This document shows, piece after piece, positions 27,246-35,700 of a DNA stretch of 41,495 nt. The position numbers were made by a program, and so were the translations under genes. Location: assembly GCA_025362495.1 (NCBI GenBank), contig JANYGI010000033.1, positions 1-41,495 of the forward strand, read 5' to 3'. Below the pieces are notes generated by a model. The model did not search any database. It was not told the DNA's origin and saw only the letters and a program-made list of their open reading frames with translations. Source of the DNA: Byssovorax sp. GTDB lineage: Bacteria > Myxococcota_A > Polyangia > Polyangiales > Polyangiaceae. The stretch's first letter is position 1. The number at the start of each line of letters is the position of its first letter.

Positions 27246-29023
27246 GACGCGACGTCTCCGGGCGCCGGCTCGCTCGCGGCGTCCTCGGCGAGCCCCTTGC
27301 CGAGCTGCGAGTCGTAGATCTCGCGGTAGACCGGCGACGTCACCATCAGCTCGCGGTGCGTCCCTTCGGCGACGATGCGGCCCCTGTCGAGCACGAGGAT
27401 CGAGTCGGCGTCGAGCACCGTGCTGATCCGCTGCGCGACGACGAAGGTGGTCCGCTCGCCTTTTTTCTCCGCGAGCGCGCGCTGGATCAGCGTCTCGGTC
27501 TCGACGTCGACGGCGCTGGTGCTGTCGTCGAGGATCAAGATCTTCGGATCGACGAGCAGCGCCCGGGCGATGGCGAGGCGCTGCTTCTGGCCGCCCGAGA
27601 AGTTCGCCCCGCGCTGCTCGACGCGGCTGCCGTAGCCCTCGGGCATCCTGCTGATGAACTCGTGCGCCTGCGCCGCCCGCGCGGCCTTCTCGACGTCGGC
27701 GTCGCTCGCGTCGGGGCGGCCGTAGCGGATGTTGTCGCGGACCGTGCCCGAGAACAGCACCGACTCTTGCGGCACGACGCTGACGTGCGCCACGAGCGAG
27801 TCTTGCGTCACGGCGCGCACGTCGCGCCCGCCCACGTCGAGGCGGCCCGAGGACACGTCGTAGAAGCGCGGGATCAGGTTCACGAGCGTCGACTTGCCGG
27901 CGCCGGTCGAGCCGAGGATCGCGATCGTCTTGCCCGGCGTGGCCGCGAGCGAGATGCCGCGCAGCACCGCCTCGCTCTCGTCGCCTGCGTAGGTGAACGA
28001 GACGTCGTCGAAGGCCACCGAGGCCGGCGCCGAGTCGGGCAGCGGCGCGGCTCCCGCGGCGTCGACGACGTCGGGCACGCTGTCCAGGATCTCGTCCATC
28101 CGCCGCAGCGACGCGAGGCCCGCCGCCCAGGTGTTGGAGAGCATCGTCATCATCACGAGCGGCGTCATCGTGGTGAGCAGGTAGTTGGTGAAAGCGACGA
28201 TCTGCCCGATCGAGAGCTCGCCGCGGATCGACTGCAGGCCGCCGAGCCAGATCACGACCACCATGCCGACGTTGATGCACATCGTCAGCGCCGGCGTCAT
28301 CGTCGACATCAGCTGCATGACCTTGATCGAGCGCACGGTCATCGCCTCGTTGGCGACCTCGAAGCGCGCGCCCTCGTGGTCGGCGCGGACCAGGCCCTTC
28401 ACGAGCCGGGCGCCGGCGATGTTCTCCTGGAGGACGTTGTTCACGGCGTCGAGCTTCTGCTGCACGGCGCGGAAGAGCGGCTCCATGCGCACGACGAAGA
28501 AGGCGATCAGGAGCGACGTGATGATCAAGAGCGGCAGCATCGTCAGCGCGAGCTTGCGGCCCGTCGTCACCATCAGCACCAGGCTGCCGATCATCAGCAG
28601 CGGCGCGCGGGTGCCGATGCGGAGCGAGATCTGGGTGAGGCTCTTCACGGCGGCGACGTCGCTCGTGAGCCGCACGAGGAGCTGCCCTGTCTTCTGCCGA
28701 TCGAGATTGCCGAACGAGTAGCGCTGGATCTTCAGGAACAGCGCCTCGCGGAGATCGCGCGCGACGCCCTCGCCCACGCGCACCGAGAAGCCATTGTTGG
28801 CGATGGCGATGACGGTGCTCACCGCCGAGATGCCGAGCATGATCAGCGCGGTCTGGACGACGACGCCGCGATCGTGGCGCAGGATCCCCTGATCGATGAT
28901 CCGCTGGATCAGGCGCGGGATCGCCAGATCCATCGCCACGAGCGTGCTGAGCAGGACCAGCGCGAGTACGGCCAGGCGCTGGTAGGGCCTGACGAAGCCG
29001 AGGAGTCTGCGAATTTCGCGCAT
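27242..29023 (-). CDS. ABC exporter half-transporter, degenerate-site subunit
   Basis: A 593-aa half-transporter with six membrane helices (residues about 15-310) and an NBD. The start at 29023 (MREIRRLLGFVRPYQ) is chosen because it is the usual N-terminus of the family. Walker A is GSTGAGKST, Q-loop VVPQESVLF and signature NFSGGQKQ. However, Walker B is ILILDDSTSAVD, with Asp where the catalytic Glu should be, and the switch His is replaced by Gln in VVAQRIST. These are the changes seen in the degenerate half of heterodimeric exporters such as TM287/288. The partner, encoded immediately downstream with a GTGA overlap, supplies the intact Glu and His and carries the non-canonical LSQGQ signature. 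The inner membrane is the location. Substrate unknown. Confidence 0.94.
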   Translation of the reverse strand: MREIRRLLGFVRPYQRLAVLALVLLSTLVAMDLAIPRLIQRIIDQGILRHDRGVVVQTALIMLGISAVSTVIAIANNGFSVRVGEGVARDLREALFLKIQRYSFGNLDRQKTGQLLVRLTSDVAAVKSLTQISLRIGTRAPLLMIGSLVLMVTTGRKLALTMLPLLIITSLLIAFFVVRMEPLFRAVQQKLDAVNNVLQENIAGARLVKGLVRADHEGARFEVANEAMTVRSIKVMQLMSTMTPALTMCINVGMVVVIWLGGLQSIRGELSIGQIVAFTNYLLTTMTPLVMMTMLSNTWAAGLASLRRMDEILDSVPDVVDAAGAAPLPDSAPASVAFDDVSFTYAGDESEAVLRGISLAATPGKTIAILGSTGAGKSTLVNLIPRFYDVSSGRLDVGGRDVRAVTQDSLVAHVSVVPQESVLFSGTVRDNIRYGRPDASDADVEKAARAAQAHEFISRMPEGYGSRVEQRGANFSGGQKQRLAIARALLVDPKILILDDSTSAVDVETETLIQRALAEKKGERTTFVVAQRISTVLDADSILVLDRGRIVAEGTHRELMVTSPVYREIYDSQLGKGLAEDAASEPAPGDVAS

Positions 29024-29096
29024 GCGGGGGGCGCAGTCTACGCGAAGGCGGCGGGCGTCGGGCCGTCGCCCTCGTGCTCGTGGTAGGCTCCGGGCC

Positions 29097-29876
29097 ATGG
29101 CCAGCGCGGCATCGAAGCTCGTCATCGCGGAAGACCGGACGGTGTATCCGATCGAGGACGACATGGGGGAAGGGTCGCTTCAGCGCTTCATCTCGGAGCT
29201 GCTCCGCGTGCTCGTGGAGCGCTGGCTCGAGAGCCGGGGCAAGCCAACGTTCGTGGGCGCAGACCAGTTCTTTTACTGGAAGCAATACGACCCGAAAGAG
29301 TGCGTCTCACCCGACGTCTACGTGCTGCCCGGCGTGGCTCCGGGCACGGAGATCGGGGCCTGGAAGGTCTGGGAAACGGGTCGTGTCCCCTCCTTCGCGC
29401 TCGAGGTGGTCTCGCGCGACGTGGACAAGGACTACCTGACTTCACCCGCCAAATACGACCGACTCGGCGTCTCCGAGCTCGTGGTGTTCGATCCCAAGCA
29501 CGCGCTGGACCCGGGCCGGTTCCTCTTTCAGCTGTTCCAGCGGGGCAAGCGCGGCCTGGTCTGCGTGCAAGCCACGAACGCCGATCGTGTGAAGTCGAAG
29601 GTCCTCGGCTGCCACCTGCGCGCAGTCGGCGTCGGCGGCGATCTCCGGGTGCGGATCGCGACGGGATTCAAGGGCGAGACGCTGTTCCCCACCGACGTGG
29701 AGGCGAGGGCCGACGAGCGAGTCCAGCGCGAGCGAGCCGAGGCCACCCTGAATGACGAGCGGGCCCAGCGCGAGCGCGCGGAGGCGGCGCTGCGAACCCT
29801 GCAGGCCGAGCTCGCGCTCCTTCGAGGCGCGCCGAAGCCGCCGAGCGCGACGAGCAAGACGAGCCGGCGGAAGTAG
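29097..29876 (+). CDS. Uma2-family (DUF820) restriction-endonuclease-fold protein
   Basis: A 259-aa cytoplasmic protein. The ATG at 29097 begins MASAASKLVIAEDRTVYP. The Uma2 pattern is present: CVSPDVYVLPG (metal-binding Asp), SFALEVVSRDVDKDY (the E-V-V-S strand) and KYDRLGVSELVVFDP. Uma2 proteins have a PD-(D/E)XK nuclease fold and are multiplied in cyanobacteria, Myxococcota and related groups; their biological role is unsettled. The last 60 residues form a charged coiled coil with a duplicated unit (ERVQRERAEATLNDERAQ) and a Lys/Arg tail, a common extension in this family. It is transcribed divergently from the ABC exporter genes. It is probably monocistronic. Confidence 0.9.
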   Translation: MASAASKLVIAEDRTVYPIEDDMGEGSLQRFISELLRVLVERWLESRGKPTFVGADQFFYWKQYDPKECVSPDVYVLPGVAPGTEIGAWKVWETGRVPSFALEVVSRDVDKDYLTSPAKYDRLGVSELVVFDPKHALDPGRFLFQLFQRGKRGLVCVQATNADRVKSKVLGCHLRAVGVGGDLRVRIATGFKGETLFPTDVEARADERVQRERAEATLNDERAQRERAEAALRTLQAELALLRGAPKPPSATSKTSRRK

Positions 29877-30129
29877 CGCTGGGGCTCACTCGGGATTTCG
29901 GAGCGGTGAAGATCCGGTCCGGCGGCGACGGGATCGGCCGAACGAGAGGCAGTATCGCCCTGACGCGCCTCGACCACGGCACCGACGTTCGGGGCGAGTC
30001 CGCCGTTGCCAGGAGACGGTCAACCAGGCAATCGTCAATCGACCGAGATCGATGGCGCCGCGCCGAGATTGACACCGCTGGTCATCCGGGCTCTTCGTGA
30101 CTCAGCATTCTCTCCTGGAGAAGCTGCCC

Positions 30130-30571
30130 ATGCGCCTGATGATTGGGATCGTAGCCCTCGCCGCGTCGCTCGCCCTCGTGACCGGGTGCGCCAAGAAGCC
30201 GTGTGAGGCCATACCCGAGTCGGCGGCGCTGAAGTCACTCGGGATCGTGCTCCCCGGGGGGCTCCCTCTGCAAGGACGACAGGGGCGTCGCCGACATCGA
30301 GTACCCGAAGGACCAGGCCGAGACGCTGCCTGCGATCCACACCGCGGCGCTGGGGAAGGCCGGATGGAAGGTGGATCCCATCGCGGATCGCGCCCTCCTC
30401 GCCACCCGCGGCGGAGACACGCTGTTCGTGATGACCTTCAAGGAGACGCAGGAGAGCCCCTTCCCCATGGCGATCGTGCGTTATTGCCAGACGGCAGCCT
30501 GCGGCAAGGACATCTCCGGGGTCGCCAACGCGATGAAGAAGCAAGAAGCGGAGATGAACAAGAAGTCGTAG
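30130..30571 (+). pseudogene. Small lipoprotein gene with +1 frameshift in a C4G6 run
   Basis: The ATG at 30130, preceded by GGAGAAG, starts a signal peptide ending SLALVTGC and continues CAKKPCEAIPESAALKSL. After the run CCCCGGGGGG (30252-30261) the sensible frame shifts by one. With one G fewer, the reading continues as PGGSLCKDDRGVADIEYP, and then through MTFKETQESPF and ACGKDISGVANAM to the stop at 30571. The restored product is a lipoprotein of about 146 residues, with four or more cysteines and no recognised domain. The downstream half still looks like good coding sequence, so the event is recent or is a sequencing error in the homopolymer. Programmed frameshifting is possible but has no other support. 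Confidence 0.7.
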
Positions 30572-30694
30572 CCTACCGGCGGCGCTCGAGCATCGGTGAG
30601 CCAGGTCGGTTTTTCAGGCGCGCCCACGGCGGCGAGAACACGCACTCCCCATCTCGACGAGGATCCCCTCCCCTCGGCATGGAGGTCGCGTACG

Positions 30695-31339
30695 ATGGCT
30701 CTCATGAAGCTTTTCTTTTCGCTCGTCTCGCTCGTGGTCCTCGCCGGCTGCGGCACGCATCCAGCGTACCCGGGGTCGGCGTCCTCCAACCAGACCGTCA
30801 CCGAGCCCGCCTTTCCCTCGGTCGCCGCGTGCCTCGCCGCAATGCGCGCGGCGCCGCCCGGCTCGCTGGAAGCCAATCGTAGCTGCGTCCGCATCGACGT
30901 GGAGAACGCGCTCTCACCGGCGTTCGTGGTGCAAGCGGTCGAGGTCGAGGTCGACGGCGCTCGCCTGTACGCGCGGGAGGAGCCGCTGCACCAGCGCGGC
31001 GAGCTCGATCTCGTGAGCACGTTCACGGTGGGTCTCGGCCAGATGGCGCCCGGGGTCCACGAGATCCGCCTCGGCGCGTCGCTGGTGCCGAACGAGATCG
31101 TCGAGCCGTCGCTGCACGGTTGGCGCTGGCACCTGTGCGCCAAGCACGTCGTCACCGTCGCTCCGGGAGCGGGGTTGAGCGTGAGCGCGCAGATCTACGA
31201 GAACCGCGCGGAACGGCGGCCGATGGGGCAGTGGCCGGTAGCGCGGTATCTCGACAACGGGGTGGAAGCGCCGCCCCTCGTGGGGCCCGGGGGCGTGGAT
31301 CCCGGGGATGCCGGGTGCCCGCGGGTCCTGATCCGGTAG
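30695..31339 (+). CDS. Hypothetical lipoprotein
   Basis: A 214-aa protein with GGAGG nine bases before the ATG at 30695. The signal peptide MALMKLFFSLVSLVVLAGC ends in a lipobox. Residues about 40-190 look like one beta-rich domain: NRSCVRIDVENALSPAF, QAVEVEVDGARLYAREEP, GVHEIRLGASLVPN and CAKHVVTVAPGAGLSVSAQ, with a Pro/Gly-rich end. The alternation of strands and the phrase VEVDGARL resemble small Ig-like or PEGA-like envelope domains, but no family is assigned. It follows the frameshifted lipoprotein gene in the same direction after 123 bp. The location is the periplasmic face of a membrane. Confidence 0.78.
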   Translation: MALMKLFFSLVSLVVLAGCGTHPAYPGSASSNQTVTEPAFPSVAACLAAMRAAPPGSLEANRSCVRIDVENALSPAFVVQAVEVEVDGARLYAREEPLHQRGELDLVSTFTVGLGQMAPGVHEIRLGASLVPNEIVEPSLHGWRWHLCAKHVVTVAPGAGLSVSAQIYENRAERRPMGQWPVARYLDNGVEAPPLVGPGGVDPGDAGCPRVLIR

Positions 31340-31751
31340 CGGGACGGCGAATCGAATCGACCGCCGGGAGCCGCGCCGGGAAGCTACGATGGACCGGTGA
31401 AGCTCGTCGTCCCTCTCGTGTCACTCGTGTTCCGAGTCTGCTCGCGCCATCGCTTCACCGTGGCCGCCGGAGGCGCCATTGGCGTGACTGCCTTTCTGAG
31501 CGACGAGGGCGACAGCGACAGTCCCATTCTGGAGCGACTCGGCATCACCTACGCGGCAGACCGGGACGCGAAGCACCCCGGGGAGCGGGAGCCCGAGGAG
31601 ATGGGTAGCGCCGGAGGGAGCCAGTGCCCGAGGGCGGCGCGACCGTAGCTTGAAAGCTTCGTGCATCCTCGCCCTCTTCGCGCCTCCTGGCAGCACGATT
31701 TCTCACCCGCATCCCGGCGCCGTCGACCACGTCCTCGGCTAGGCTCCCTCG
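31340..31751. other. 412-bp stretch without a convincing gene
   Basis: The only candidate is a plus-strand frame from the GTG at 31397 to 31648 (83 residues, starting MKLVVPLVSLVFRVC). It has no ribosome-binding site and a Glu/Gly/Pro-rich second half. Its start weakly echoes the start of the 30695 lipoprotein gene (TACGATGG and TGAAGCT in both), so it might be a decayed signal peptide. No terminator, tRNA or repeat was seen here. Confidence 0.4.
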
Positions 31752-32579
31752 GTGCGCAACCTCCCCTCCACCAACGCTCGCTACTGGGCCACCATCGTCA
31801 GCGCCTGCTGCATCGGCGAGACGCTGGGCGACTTCATCTCCCGCGGCCTGAAGCTCGGCTACGGGCTCGGGTCCATCGGGCTCTTCGTCCTCTTCGCGCT
31901 CGTCCTCTTCGTCGAGCTGCGCGCGCACGTGAAGAACGAGATGCGCTACTGGACGGCGGTCGTCATCACCAGCACCACGGGGACGACGCTCGCGGACTTC
32001 ACGAGTCGCTCGCTCAAGCTCGGCTACGCGGTGGCGTCGGCGCTGCTGATCGTGCTGCTCGCCGGCCTCTTCTACACGGCGCATCGCACGGCGCCGAAGC
32101 CCTCGGCGAAGCCCCCGCTGCTCCCCGAGATTGACCTCGACGCCCCCCGCGTGGGCGGCAAAGACGGGATCCTCCCGCGGGTCGACATCGAGGCTCCCAC
32201 GCGGAGCACGCTCCTCGCAGACGCCGTGTACTGGCTCCTGATCCTGGTGGTGAGCACCTTCGGCACGACGATGGGCGACTTCGTGTCTGACGGCCTCGAG
32301 CTCGGCCCCGGCAAAGCCTCGCTGATCCTCGGAGGCCTGCTCGTCGTCGTCCTCGTGGTGGAGCTGCTCGCGAAGACGCCGAACCAGATCCGGTACTGGA
32401 CTGCCATCGTCATCACCAGCACCGTCGGAGCGACGTTTGGCGACTTCCTCACCAAGGACGACGGGTTGAAGCTCGGCTACGGACCGGGCACTGCCGTGCT
32501 GCTCACCGTCTTTCTGGTCATCCTGATCGGAGGCCATTTTCTGGGGCGGCGCGCGACGCCGGCGAAGGCCGTCGCCTGA
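31752..32579 (+). CDS. Membrane protein with four DUF347-like repeats (COG4705 type)
   Basis: A 275-aa inner-membrane protein starting at a GTG. It is built from four copies of one unit, each beginning with a Tyr-Trp and ending in a Gly-Asp or Ala-Asp: YWATIVSACCIGETLGDF, YWTAVVITSTTGTTLADF, YWLLILVVSTFGTTMGDF and YWTAIVITSTVGATFGDF. Each is followed by a LKLGYG-like turn and a hydrophobic helix. This is the DUF347 repeat pattern. About eight membrane segments are expected in two halves, separated by a Pro/Asp-rich loop around residues 110-150. The function of the family is not established. The two-by-two duplication suggests a pseudo-symmetric transporter-like fold, which is inference. It stands alone between intergenic regions. 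Confidence 0.85.
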   Translation: MRNLPSTNARYWATIVSACCIGETLGDFISRGLKLGYGLGSIGLFVLFALVLFVELRAHVKNEMRYWTAVVITSTTGTTLADFTSRSLKLGYAVASALLIVLLAGLFYTAHRTAPKPSAKPPLLPEIDLDAPRVGGKDGILPRVDIEAPTRSTLLADAVYWLLILVVSTFGTTMGDFVSDGLELGPGKASLILGGLLVVVLVVELLAKTPNQIRYWTAIVITSTVGATFGDFLTKDDGLKLGYGPGTAVLLTVFLVILIGGHFLGRRATPAKAVA

Positions 32580-32747
32580 CGTTCCTCGACCACCCGAGCG
32601 CGGATCATGCCGCCGCGCGCGTCGTTCGATGCTCAGGAGGGAAACTTCCTCACGCTGTGCGCGCGTCTCGACGCGAGCTTCCTCACGCCCAGCGCACGCG
32701 GAGATCAGACCGGGACGTCCCTCGTGTTAGCGTGATCGTTCATGCTC

Positions 32748-32752
32748 GGAGG
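32748..32752 (+). promoter_or_regulatory. Ribosome-binding site deciding the start of the vWA/MopE gene
   Basis: GGAGG four bases before the ATG at 32757. It favours that ATG over the in-frame ATG at 32742, which has no such site. Confidence 0.7.
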
Positions 32753-32756
32753 TCCA

Positions 32757-35700
32757 ATGCCCCGCTTGCGATGGCTACTCGCGCTTTGTGCTGCTGTGCT
32801 CTTCTTCGCCGCCCCCCGCCGCGCCTTCGCGGTCGATCTCGTGATGAACGGCGGCACGATCACGCTCGGAGGCGTGCAGACGTTCAACATCGTCTCGCTC
32901 ACCAACGGGGCGAAGGTGCTGGTCACGCCCTACAACGGCGTTGACAAGGTCAACACCGGGAACCTGGTGATCAAGGCCAACAGCATCACCATCGACGCGA
33001 CGAGCTCGATCACGGCGAAGGGCTCGGGCTACCAGGCGGGGCTCTGCCAGAACGGGAGCGGGCCGACGACGTTCCCGCTCTCGGGCGGGCGCGGCGGGTG
33101 CGGCGTGCGCGACTCGGCCGGCGGCGGCGCGCACTTCGGCGGCGGCGGCCGCGGCACGAAGGACTGCTCGGTCAACGGCTGCACGTTCCCGCAGGACTAC
33201 GAGGAAGACTGCGTCGGCGCCGTCAGCGGGAACGTCTGCGCGAACTACACCGACTGCCGCAACAACGACGCGCTCCCGAGCGTGGCCGGGCAGCCCTTCC
33301 AGCACTCGCTCTACGTCAGTGACTTCGGCGCGGCCGGCGGTGACAAGGGCTGCCGCGACAACGACGGCTTCGTCCCGTCGGCGGGCACCACCGTCGCGGT
33401 GACGGGCGGCAACGGCGGCGGGCGCATCGTCCTCTTCGCCGCCAACGCCGCGCAGACGGGCACGATGAACATCGCCGGGACCGTGTCGACCAAGGGCAAC
33501 CGCGGCTGCGGCAGCGGCAACGACTCGGCGGGCGGCGGGGCCGGCGGCACGCTGCTCCTCATCGGCGACACCGTGACCATCGCGGCGAGCGCCGTCGTCA
33601 ACGCGGCCGGCGGGCGCGGCGGCGACACGCAGCCGAAGCCTGATCCGGAGTGCGCCGGGACGCAGACCAACGGCACCTGCGACGACTGCGGCGGCGGCGG
33701 CGGCGGCGGGATCATCAGCGTGCTCTCGCGCGTGGCGAGCATCGCCCCCGCGGCCACGTTCGACGTGTCCGGCGCGCTCGGCGGCGTCTGCCCGATCTGC
33801 ACCGGCGAGGCCGGCGGCGGCGCGGGCGAGCTCCAGATCGACGGCGCCTACGTCGGCGAGGTCTGCGACGGCTACGACAACGACTTCAACGGCGCGGTCG
33901 ACGACGGCCTGCCCCCGCTCAACTGCAGCGGGAACATGGTCGCGTCGTGCGTCAACGGCGTCCCGCAGCAGTGCCCCGTCAACGTGGCGACGTGCACCGC
34001 CTCGGTCACCGACACGCGCCCCCGCTTCGTGGTCATCGTCGACACGTCGGGCTCGATGCTCAACGATCCCGCCGGCAAGCCGACGTTCGGCGACGGCTCG
34101 GTCGGCCACGTCGGCGTCGACACCAGCAGCGACGTCGACACCGTCGACGGCAACAACTCGCGGCTCTTCATCGCCAAGAGCGCGCTCAACAACGTGCTCG
34201 CGGCGTTCCCGGACGCCGACTACGCGCTCGCCCGCTACCACCAGGACGAGTCCGTCAACCGGAGCTGCCAGGCCGCGAGCTGGTTCGAATGCCAGCAGCT
34301 CTGCTGCAGCTACGACGATCCGCGCAACAACGTGGCGCCCACCTACCCGAGCCCGCCCGGCTGCAACATGCAGGCGATCTACTCGGCCGGTTACCCGGCG
34401 ACGCTCAACGGCAACATCAATGTCGGCTGGCCGAACCAGGGCGACTGCATCAACTACGCGGGCTCGTGCGGCGCCCCGCGTCGCGGCGCCGACATCCTCG
34501 TCGGCTTCAACAAACCGCTGCAGCAGACGCTGAAGTGGCTCGACGGCGCCGAGACGAATTTCAACGCGAGCACGCTGCCCGGCGACGCCTGCAACTTCAA
34601 CGGCGGCGGCGACTGCGAGCTGCGCGCGACCGGCCCGACGCCGCTCGCGGCCTCGCTCGACGCGGCCGCCGACTACCTCAAGCCGATCATCCAGTGCGAC
34701 GGCGCGGTGCCCTGCCGCAAGTACTCCGTCATCCTGCTGACCGACGGCGCCGAGAGCTGCCAGGGCAACCCGATCGCCTCGGCCACCGCGCTGAAGAGCG
34801 TCGTCGCGACCACCCAGGTGAAGACCTACGTCATCGGCTTCAGCACGCTGCCGAGCGAGACCGCGCAGCTCAACGCCGTCGCCGCCGCGGGCGGGACGAC
34901 GAGCGCGTTCTTCGCGTCGGACTCCAGCGGCATCTCCAACGCCCTCGCGACGATCATCGCGTCGTCGACCAACTACGAGAAGTGCAACGGGCTCGACGAC
35001 GACTGCGACGGCCTCATCGACGAGGACTTCCCCGACAAGGGGCTGGCCTGCGACAACGGCCTGAAGGGCGTCTGCAAGGGCACCGGCGTCCGCGTGTGCA
35101 ACGCCACGCAGGACGGGACGACGTGCCAGATCACCATCCCGGGCCTCGCGCCCACGAACGAGGTCTGCAACGGGCTCGACGACAACTGCAACGGCCTCGT
35201 CGACGAGAACGGCATCTGCCAGACGTGCGTGCCCAGCGTCGAGGTCTGCAACGGCGTCGACGACAACTGCGACGGCATCATCGACAACAACCCCGTCGAC
35301 GCAAACCAGCCCTGCGGCGTCGCGACCGGCGAGTGCTCGCCCGGCCTCACCGTGTGCACCGCGGGGGTCCTCGGCTGCGCCGGCGCGATCGGCCCGCAGA
35401 TGGAGACGTGCAACGGCCTCGACGACGACTGCAACGGCGTCGTCGATGGGATGACGGCGGCCTGTTATTCGGGCCCCGCGGGCACCTCGGGCGTCGGCGT
35501 CTGCCACCCCGGCAGCCAGCCCTGCACCGCGGTCGTCGGGAGCGGCGTCCCCGCGTTCGGTCCGTGCGTGGGGCAGATCGTGCCCTCGTCGGAGCTCTGC
35601 GACGGGCTCGACAACGACTGCAACGGCCTCGTCGATGACAAGGTCCCCGACGGCTTCGGCCACATGACCGGCGACGCGTGCTGCCCCTCCGCGGGCAAGT

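Noticed and set aside
25452-29086. Two long plus-strand open frames opposite the ABC exporter genes
   Set aside because: Their His/Asp/Arg/Val-rich translations are reverse-frame images of the NBD and membrane domains.
29528-30075. Minus-strand frames over the end of the Uma2 gene
   Set aside because: Antisense to the coiled-coil segment; Arg/Ser/Ala-rich with no motif.
31386-31440. Similarity of this stretch to the start of the 30695 lipoprotein gene
   Set aside because: Only short blocks match (ACGATGG, TGAAGCT and Leu/Val/Ser codons), which signal-peptide composition alone could explain.
31397-31648. 83-residue plus-strand frame as a gene
   Set aside because: No ribosome-binding site, no lipobox after the hydrophobic start, and a low-complexity end. 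Noted only under the intergenic entry.
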